Origin: Odoribacter laneus YIT 12061 | GTDB taxonomy: Bacteria > Bacteroidota > Bacteroidia > Bacteroidales > Marinifilaceae | Assembly: GCF_000243215.1 (NCBI RefSeq) | Contig: NZ_JH594596.1 | Coordinates: 1 to 64,000, forward strand | Direction: 5' to 3' | DNA: 64,000 nt | In this document: positions 57,819 through 64,000 of the stretch, piece by piece | How positions within the stretch are numbered: position 1 is the first letter of the stretch | Layout of the letters: every line of letters begins with the position of its first letter | Notes under the pieces: generated by a model | Database searches by the model: none | What the model was told of the DNA's origin: nothing | The model's input: the letters and a program-made list of their open reading frames with translations, nothing else | Translations under genes and position numbers: made by a program

Positions 57819-58418
57819 TCAATAGCTGATAAATCCGCTTTTGAAAATGCTGGATTGATCGGTCGGCACTAAAATCCCCGAGAATGTCAGATTATTATTA
57901 TTCATCATGGGATATACGGTAGCTTGTGCATAATTGTCGCCGTAGGATAAATTTATAATGACTTGTGCTGTAATAGCTGTTCCCATTACATTGAAAGAAT
58001 AGGTAATATTTCCGTGCTTATCCGTTTGCGAACTGATATTCGAAGGAGTTCCTTCTACCGTAATCCCTCCCAAGCCATTTGGTCCGGCTATGCCTGTAAA
58101 TGCCAATTGTAGATATACTTTATTGCCTTTGAATTGGATAAAATTGGTATTATCCGATACAGGAATTGAATTTCCCCGAGGACCATATAAAGTATTGGCC
58201 ATCAATACCCAATTGTTATCTTTCAACGCTTCAACGGCTGCATTAAAAGCTTGTTGATTGGCGACTTGTCTGGCGTGGCGCCTTTGATCCCGTTTTATCT
58301 GACGAATTTGTTTTTTGGTCAGTTCCTGGGTATGGGTTTGTGTTTGCGTCTGTGCCAAAATTTCTGTAGCTGGCATCATAAGAATTCCCATAAGTAAAAG
58401 AAAAAATAATTTTTTCAT
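57819..58418 (-). CDS. DUF4251 exported protein
   Basis: A 199-residue protein with signal peptide (KKLFFLLLMGILMMPATEILAQ), a stretch of Gln/Thr repeats (TQTQTHTQ), a basic helix (KKQIRQIKRDQRRHARQVAN) and the DUF4251 beta domain (NNWVLMANTLYGPRGNSIPVS; NFIQFKGNKVYLQLAF; YSFNVMGTAITAQVIINLSY). The family is frequent in Bacteroidales and its function is unknown. It stands alone between the GH89 and BACON genes. Confidence 0.8.
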   Translation of the reverse strand: MKKLFFLLLMGILMMPATEILAQTQTQTHTQELTKKQIRQIKRDQRRHARQVANQQAFNAAVEALKDNNWVLMANTLYGPRGNSIPVSDNTNFIQFKGNKVYLQLAFTGIAGPNGLGGITVEGTPSNISSQTDKHGNITYSFNVMGTAITAQVIINLSYGDNYAQATVYPMMNNNNLTFSGILVPTDQSSIFKSGFISY

Positions 58419-58914
58419 AATGGTAAGTTTATTAGTTATTAAATTTTTTATATCCGGGGCCTGCCCGGCTGGATATTCTTCTGTTTATTAATTTATGCTC
58501 ATATACGCAAAAAATAAGCCATTAGTTTAAAGGGATTAATTAAAAAAGTCTAAAATTAAGGAAGAAGCGTAAGGGGGGATGAAATTTACTATTTTTCTAC
58601 TTTTCTGCTGGGTATCCTTTTGGAGAATATATACGGAAGGTAATTCATCGTACATTTTTTACACGTAAATAAAAAGAGAAGTTGAGATTTTGTTAATTAA
58701 ATGAAGGATAAAAGGATATTAATCAAGGAACAAATGAAATTGGAAAAGAGATTATTAAATTAATTTATGTAAATTTACTTAGATAAACATTTGAAATAAT
58801 GTTAAATAATGTCATCAAAAATCTCAAAAAAATCTTAAAAAAAGAATTTCTTACCTATAATTTATTTATTTTTGAGATTTCAATTAATATTTACAAATAT
58901 CAAAAATCTTATTT
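58419..58914. other. AT-rich gene-free region before the BACON genes
   Basis: About 500 bp, strongly A/T-rich, with no gene. A + strand box TATTTTTG at 58867-58874 is a likely -7 element for the BACON gene at 58915. Otherwise I see only homopolymeric A and T tracts, which may give bent DNA upstream of the promoter. Confidence 0.5.
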
Positions 58915-60099
58915 ATGAAAGCACTTAAACAGTTGGCGGCAGGGTGGTTTTTTGTCGCATTTGTCTTGTTTTCAGCTTGTTCTGATGAAGACGATTTACG
59001 TCTTCAGCTCTCTTCAACAAGTTGTACCTTTGGTGCTTCGGGCGGTGACCAAACGATTTCGGTTGTTGCAAGCGGTTTTGACTGGGATATTCTGGTTCAG
59101 GGCGGCGATGCAGAATGGTTTACCGTTACGAAGAAAGTCGATGGTATTTTAATCCATGCTCCTCGAAACACAGACTTGTCCGTAAAAAAGACTACTGTCG
59201 AGATTAAGGGTGAGGTAAATGCGACTATTGACATTATTCAGGAAAGTGGTCTGGAGACAACATTAGCGTTGATTCCTTCGGACGAGGCGTTTGGATTCGA
59301 TTCTTACGGAGGTTCTCTTACGTTGAGTGTTTCCTCTAATTATCCTTGGACAGTCGATTCAGATGCTGATTGGTGTGAGTTAGTTATCCATAAAGAAACA
59401 AATATTTTTACCTTAAGTGCAGGTGAAAATAATGGGGATAAACGAACAGCCCGCATTACCGTATCAGCAGGACTGGAAGATAATGTAAAAACTGTAACCT
59501 TTACTCTTACTCAATATACTGTTGCTGAAAATCCTTATTTAGCTATGGTGGGAAATTGGGATCTTTATTCCAATCAGTGGGTACTTGGCGGTCAGAATAT
59601 AGCTGCTGGATCCTATGTTAGTTTTACAATTCAGGAAGGAGTTGTAAAAGATACTTATGTGATTCGGGATCTGATTTTAAACGGAATGGAGTTAGAAGTT
59701 TATTATAACCCGGAAGACGGTAGTATGAATATTCCTTTGGGTGGTTTTGTGGGGATGAGTACGAACGGCTTATACGCCTGCTATCTTTGTGCAACGAATA
59801 TGACAACCGGTAGCGTTAAATCTACCATGGTTACGGGGACAATTTCCGAGGATTACAACACCATTACCTTGAAGGGATTTGAAGCTGGTTTTGGTTTAGG
59901 TATTATCGGAAAAGACGGGAGTAGTTTAGCTAGTTTCAGTGATCTTTATTATGCAACTGGGAGTGAAATTACTTTTAAGAAACAACCTGCAGGAAACAGA
60001 GCCATGGACCGTTACTTTGTCATTCCGGTAAAGAAAAGAATTTCCGGACAATCGGCTTCTCTATCAGGAGAAATGACTTCAGTTTTTTCCGTGCATTAA
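58915..60099 (+). CDS. BACON-domain surface lipoprotein 1
   Basis: A 394-residue lipoprotein (AGWFFVAFVLFSACSDEDD, lipobox Cys about residue 22). Two BACON domains follow: about 27-110 (CTFGASGGDQTISVVASGFDWDI, in parts) and about 118-205 (FGFDSYGGSLTLSVSSNYPWTVDSDADW, in parts). The C-terminal 190 residues (LAMVGNWDLYSNQWVLGG onward) form a separate beta-rich domain of unknown kind. BACON domains are linked to glycan or mucin binding at the surface. The gene is 43 bp before the next BACON gene and probably heads an operon. Confidence 0.8.
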   Translation: MKALKQLAAGWFFVAFVLFSACSDEDDLRLQLSSTSCTFGASGGDQTISVVASGFDWDILVQGGDAEWFTVTKKVDGILIHAPRNTDLSVKKTTVEIKGEVNATIDIIQESGLETTLALIPSDEAFGFDSYGGSLTLSVSSNYPWTVDSDADWCELVIHKETNIFTLSAGENNGDKRTARITVSAGLEDNVKTVTFTLTQYTVAENPYLAMVGNWDLYSNQWVLGGQNIAAGSYVSFTIQEGVVKDTYVIRDLILNGMELEVYYNPEDGSMNIPLGGFVGMSTNGLYACYLCATNMTTGSVKSTMVTGTISEDYNTITLKGFEAGFGLGIIGKDGSSLASFSDLYYATGSEITFKKQPAGNRAMDRYFVIPVKKRISGQSASLSGEMTSVFSVH

Positions 60100-60142
60100 T
60101 TTCCTCGAAAAGGAGTTATATGAATTTATCAATAATTAGAAT

Positions 60143-62614
60143 ATGAATAAGTTAACATACATTATCATTTCGATATTCGCTTTGCTGTTTGTAGGGTGTG
60201 ATAACGAAGGGGACAAACTGGCTGAAATTACGGGACAGGCTGTTTCACTTTCCATTTCCTCAACAGATACGAATGTACAAATAGAGAACGACGGTTTAAA
60301 AGGAACTGTTGTTTTCAAGACTGCAGGCGGACAATCCCGTATTGCAGTGGAAACCAATCAGCGAGTTTGGATTGTTGACAATCCTGGGAATCAGTGGTTA
60401 AAGATAGAGCAGGACGAAACGGGGCTTACTCTTTCGGTGGATGTAAATAGTGGGGAGCAAGCTTTAAATACAAGTGTTACCATTACGGCCGGAAGTGGTG
60501 AAAATACCGTAAAAGCTGTTTTAGATGTAAATCAACGGGCTTCCGGGGATCCGGAGCTTAGTTTAGACCAAAATAAAATTGTCTTTACTCCTAAAAATCT
60601 TGAACCTCGTAAAGTGAAGGTGAATTCCAACGGAGAAGATTGGACTTTCAAAACAGAAACTCCCAGTTTTTGGCTGCTAATCGAAAAGGAAGCTGACAAT
60701 ACCTTAGTATTGACTCCCGATCCGAATGCTACGGTTATGAACGATACTCTCATCATAAAAATAACAGCGGGATATGGAAAGCTGGCAGCTACGGAGGAAT
60801 TGGTGGTTATTAACGAAGCGATTCCGGTGATTTTGTTCCAGCCGGATAAATTGATTTTTATGAATGCCGGAGGGACGGAAACTGTACTGGTAGCTGCTAA
60901 TCAGGCTTGGCAGTTAGGGGAGATTACAGAGGCATGGGTAAAAGCGGTAGCCGGAAAGGATGAAATTACAGTGACTGTAGAAAAAAATACCGGCGATAAT
61001 CAACGTAGTTGTCGGATTCCGGTTATCTGTGGAAGCAATGAAAATACGACGACAGCTTATATTGATGTGATACAATGGAGTAAAGAAGATGATTTATTGG
61101 TGTTGGAATATACTACAACTTCGGCTAATACGCCTATTACTCTGCCTCTTCAGGGGACAGTAAATTGTACGATTGATTGGGGCGATGGAACGACGCAAGA
61201 AGTGACTGCCGTCAAACCTATCCATCAGTATGCCCAAGCAGGTGTTTATGAAGTAAAGATTTCCGGTACTGTAACGGCGCTCAGTAATACAGATCTGAAT
61301 GCAAGTGCTAAATTGTTAACCCGGGTCATAAATTGGGGACGTACGGGTTTGATCAGTATGGAGGGAGCTATGGAGGGCTGTGTTAATCTGATCTCTATCC
61401 CCGGAGACGATTTCCAATCATTCTCTGAAGTAACAACTTTTAAATCAGCTTTCAATAAATGTATTTCTTTAAAAGAAATTCCGGCTAATTTATTGGTGAA
61501 TGCTTCTAAGTCTACCAATTTCAGATATATTTTTGCTTCTGTCAGTGGTGACAAAACCGTGTTGAAGGAAATTCCGGCTGGTTTATTCGACAATTGTATC
61601 AATGGGGAAGATTTTTGCGGAATGTTCTGGGGAAGTACGGCCATTTCTGTCGTTCCGGAAGGATTATTTGACAGAACAAAAAAAGCCAAAGATTTTAGCT
61701 ACGTCTTCTATCAGTCCGGAATTACTACGGTACCGGTTAAGTTGTTTGCCAATTGTACCGAAATAGAGACCTTAACCAGTGCTTTTGCCTATACTTCTCT
61801 GGTTCAGATACCTTCCTCTCTGATACAAGGATGTACAAAAGTGACGGATTTGAGTTATTTATTCCAGAATTGTAAGCAATTGAAGAGTATTCCGCAAGGG
61901 TTGTTTGAAGGATTGACGGCAGTAACAAATTGTAACTATCTGTTTTCAAATTGTGAACTGATAACGACAATTCCGGCTGGTTTATTTACTCCGATGACGG
62001 AAGTAACCAGTACTTCTATGATATTCAACGGTTGTGCATCTCTTACTGCTATACCGGAAGGCTTATTTGATCCCTTTACAAAGAGTACTAATTTTTCGGG
62101 AGCTTTCCAAAATTGTGCTACTTTGAAAACAGTTCCAGCCGGTTTATTTAAAAACAGTCCCTTGGTTAACAATATTGGTCGGGTATTCAATGGTTGTGCA
62201 CAGCTCGAGACCGTTCCGGGAGATATCTTTAATTGCCCGGGTGTTTCTAAGGCAAACAATTCGGCCAGTCTGTTCCAGAATTGTACAAATTTGAAATCAG
62301 TACCGGAAGGTTTACTGGATTCGTTTACGGAGGCCACTGGCTTTGCAACTTTGTTTAGCGGATGTACGAGTTTAGCGAGTGTGCCAGTAGGTCTTTTTGA
62401 TGAATGTAAAAAAGTAAACAGTTTTGCTAATGCTTTTAACGGATGTACGGCTTTAACGGGAGAATCTCCTTATACGCTGGTGGAGGGAGTAAAAGTTCAT
62501 TTATACGAACGGAGTACTGAGAATGGATTTAAAACGCCCTCAACCAAGACTAAATGTTTCTTTAACTGTACAGGTTTAAGTGACTATGAGTTAATTCCGG
62601 CTGCATGGAAATAG
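60143..62614 (+). CDS. BACON-PKD-leucine-rich (DUF285-like) surface lipoprotein 2
   Basis: An 823-residue lipoprotein (IIISIFALLFVGCDNEGD). It has BACON-like domains over about 20-310, then a PKD-like module (CTIDWGDGTTQEV, HQYAQAGVYEVKISG; about 335-375). Next come about 13 repeats of 25-28 residues (about 418-750) with the pattern C-x2-L-x2-[IV]P-x-GLF-x(8)-F-x3-F. The repeats resemble DUF285/BspA-type leucine-rich repeats used in adhesion. The C-terminus (CFFNCTGLSDYELIPAAW) caps the array. It is probably an adhesin-like surface protein. Confidence 0.75.
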   Translation: MNKLTYIIISIFALLFVGCDNEGDKLAEITGQAVSLSISSTDTNVQIENDGLKGTVVFKTAGGQSRIAVETNQRVWIVDNPGNQWLKIEQDETGLTLSVDVNSGEQALNTSVTITAGSGENTVKAVLDVNQRASGDPELSLDQNKIVFTPKNLEPRKVKVNSNGEDWTFKTETPSFWLLIEKEADNTLVLTPDPNATVMNDTLIIKITAGYGKLAATEELVVINEAIPVILFQPDKLIFMNAGGTETVLVAANQAWQLGEITEAWVKAVAGKDEITVTVEKNTGDNQRSCRIPVICGSNENTTTAYIDVIQWSKEDDLLVLEYTTTSANTPITLPLQGTVNCTIDWGDGTTQEVTAVKPIHQYAQAGVYEVKISGTVTALSNTDLNASAKLLTRVINWGRTGLISMEGAMEGCVNLISIPGDDFQSFSEVTTFKSAFNKCISLKEIPANLLVNASKSTNFRYIFASVSGDKTVLKEIPAGLFDNCINGEDFCGMFWGSTAISVVPEGLFDRTKKAKDFSYVFYQSGITTVPVKLFANCTEIETLTSAFAYTSLVQIPSSLIQGCTKVTDLSYLFQNCKQLKSIPQGLFEGLTAVTNCNYLFSNCELITTIPAGLFTPMTEVTSTSMIFNGCASLTAIPEGLFDPFTKSTNFSGAFQNCATLKTVPAGLFKNSPLVNNIGRVFNGCAQLETVPGDIFNCPGVSKANNSASLFQNCTNLKSVPEGLLDSFTEATGFATLFSGCTSLASVPVGLFDECKKVNSFANAFNGCTALTGESPYTLVEGVKVHLYERSTENGFKTPSTKTKCFFNCTGLSDYELIPAAWK

Positions 62615-62643
62615 TTCTTTATTAATTTGAAAAATAGTAAAAA

Positions 62644-64000
62644 ATGAAAAAGTTATTATATATGATAGCCTGTCTATCGTTGCTCGTTGGCAGTTGTTCC
62701 GATGGGGAAGACAACACAGGCATCTTGAATGAACCTAGAATTACGCTTTCTACATGGAATGTGTCTTTCCCGGGGGAGGGAGGAACAGCTGTTGTCGCTA
62801 TGGTGGCTAACCGGGAAAATGTGAAGATTGAGAATGCCAGTTGGTTAACCGTCACGGAAGAAGAGAATCAATTGACGATTATTGCTGATGCTAATCCGGA
62901 TTCACAACAAAGAATTTCTCAGATCATCCTTTCCGTTAGTGATGGAGGAACTATGGCGAAAGATTCGATTGCCGTAGTACAATCTGCTCTTGGAACGATT
63001 CATTTGTCTGAAACAGAAACCGCTAATTGTTATATCGTCAAAACCGGTGGTAACTATAGTTTCCGGGCAGATGTCAAAGGAAATGGAGGGACAGATGGTA
63101 AAAGTAAATATATCAGTCAGTATGGATTGGAAATTCAGCATGCTGTTTATGCTGATTTACTGTGGGAAGCAACTTACGATGCGGATAAAAATATAAGCCG
63201 GGATATTATTTGTGGACAACCCGTTTATCGGGATGGAGAAATTCATTTTTCTACGGGTTCGGTTCAGGGAAATGCTGTGATAGCAGTGAAAGATGCCTAT
63301 GGAACGATACTGTGGAGTTGGCATATTTGGGTCGTAGATGAAGAAATAAATAGTAAAGAAGGAGGGGGACTTATTTGGATGGACCGTAATTTAGGAGCTC
63401 TGAATAATACTCCCGGAGATATCAATAATCGGGGACTGCTTTATCAGTGGGGACGGAAAGATCCTTTCTTGCCTTCCAGAGCTGCTTATATGGTAACGGA
63501 GTTTGATAATATTGCTGCCGCCAATCGCTATAATAATGAAGTAGGGGACGGATCCGCTCAGTGGAATTATAATCACCCGATGCGGAATGTCATGGAAGCT
63601 CCCGGAAATATGGAGTATGCTGTCAGAAGGCCTACTGATTTTTTAACCAGTTCTTCTTTTGAAAATTGGTTTGTAACTACAGAAATCGAAACTGCTTTGT
63701 GGGGAGCTGATCCTCAGGAAAAGACAATTTTTGATCCTTGTCCGGCTGGTTATATGGTAGCTCCTTCTGAAGGGTGGGATCGTCCGACAATAAAAAATGA
63801 TTGGGGTACTTTTACCGATAATGGACGCTACTGGACTGCAGGCTCCAATGATTTTTATCCTTTGTCGGGCTTTCTGCAAGTAAAAGGTGGCGTTTTGAAT
63901 TATTGCGGAGCTTTGGGGATGTATTGGACCCGGAATGAACAGAGTGAAAGCCTGTCAAACGGAGGTCGGTTGTATTTAGCCAGTAATTCAATTTTCTATT
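62644..64000 (+). CDS. BACON-FISUMP-like surface lipoprotein 3 (3' end outside window)
   Basis: The frame is open from the ATG at 62644 to the window end, giving 452 residues without a stop. It starts with a lipoprotein signal (KKLLYMIACLSLLVGSCSD). A BACON-like domain covers about 30-115, then ETANCYIVKTGGNYSF introduces a second module. The part from about residue 245 (GGGLIWMDRNLGAL, GLLYQWGRKDPF, DPCPAGYMVAP) matches the FISUMP-type domain of Bacteroidota lipoproteins. It follows the preceding gene by 29 bp. The protein is likely surface exposed and part of the same operon. Confidence 0.8.
   Translation, partial: MKKLLYMIACLSLLVGSCSDGEDNTGILNEPRITLSTWNVSFPGEGGTAVVAMVANRENVKIENASWLTVTEEENQLTIIADANPDSQQRISQIILSVSDGGTMAKDSIAVVQSALGTIHLSETETANCYIVKTGGNYSFRADVKGNGGTDGKSKYISQYGLEIQHAVYADLLWEATYDADKNISRDIICGQPVYRDGEIHFSTGSVQGNAVIAVKDAYGTILWSWHIWVVDEEINSKEGGGLIWMDRNLGALNNTPGDINNRGLLYQWGRKDPFLPSRAAYMVTEFDNIAAANRYNNEVGDGSAQWNYNHPMRNVMEAPGNMEYAVRRPTDFLTSSSFENWFVTTEIETALWGADPQEKTIFDPCPAGYMVAPSEGWDRPTIKNDWGTFTDNGRYWTAGSNDFYPLSGFLQVKGGVLNYCGALGMYWTRNEQSESLSNGGRLYLASNSIFY

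Overview
The window looks like a chromosomal segment of a gut Bacteroidales bacterium, most likely Odoribacteraceae or a close relative. Many genes are preceded by the Bacteroidota -7 box TAnnTTTG. Surface proteins are lipoproteins with BACON domains, and there are a TonB receptor, a GH89 alpha-N-acetylglucosaminidase and a tryptophanase. The genus is inference from gene content only.

Layout. (1) 1-16792: the distal part of an AT-rich, tightly packed capsule or O-antigen locus, all on +. Its first block (FdtA-type ketoisomerase, MaoC hydratase, CitE-type lyase, Fe-S FrhB-like protein, PglD-like acyltransferase, FdtB-type aminotransferase) points to a dTDP-3-amino-3,6-dideoxyhexose with an unusual N-acyl group. 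It is followed by Wzx, Wzy and glycosyltransferases. A block converting UDP-GlcNAc to a UDP-2-acetamido-2,6-dideoxy-L-hexose (FnlA, FnlC, RmlD-like reductase) with a WbuB-type transferase and a small cupin ends the locus. (2) 17347-22400: a tyrosine recombinase, decayed genes, a MINPP-type phytase and an LruC-like lipoprotein. (3) 22640-37494: a redox/detoxification cluster with three AraC-type regulators. Five promoters share one geometry: two 15-bp half-sites 21 bp apart, then exactly 22 bp to a -7 box. They drive flavodoxin-DUF362-aldo/keto reductase/Fe-S-TonB-ECF, a second aldo/keto reductase, an alpha/beta hydrolase, a CMD-cupin protein, and a broken flavodoxin-lipoprotein-MFS unit. I regard this as the most notable system here. 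(4) 37601-47674: a 10-kb integrative element inserted at the 3' end of tRNA-Asp, bounded by imperfect 103-bp repeats. It carries integrase, WYL, Rep-like, Toprim-like and HTH genes, plus cargo: a DUF1643-lipoprotein-MazG operon and a nucleotidyltransferase with a small partner. (5) 47675-64000: two tandem tRNA-Asp genes, gcvH, glmM, an RlmI-type methyltransferase, a small HTH protein, a DEAD-box helicase, tnaA with a structured leader, GH89, a DUF4251 protein, and a run of three BACON lipoproteins, the last cut by the window edge.

Limits: all calls come from reading translations and motifs by eye. No database search, codon statistics or folding was run.
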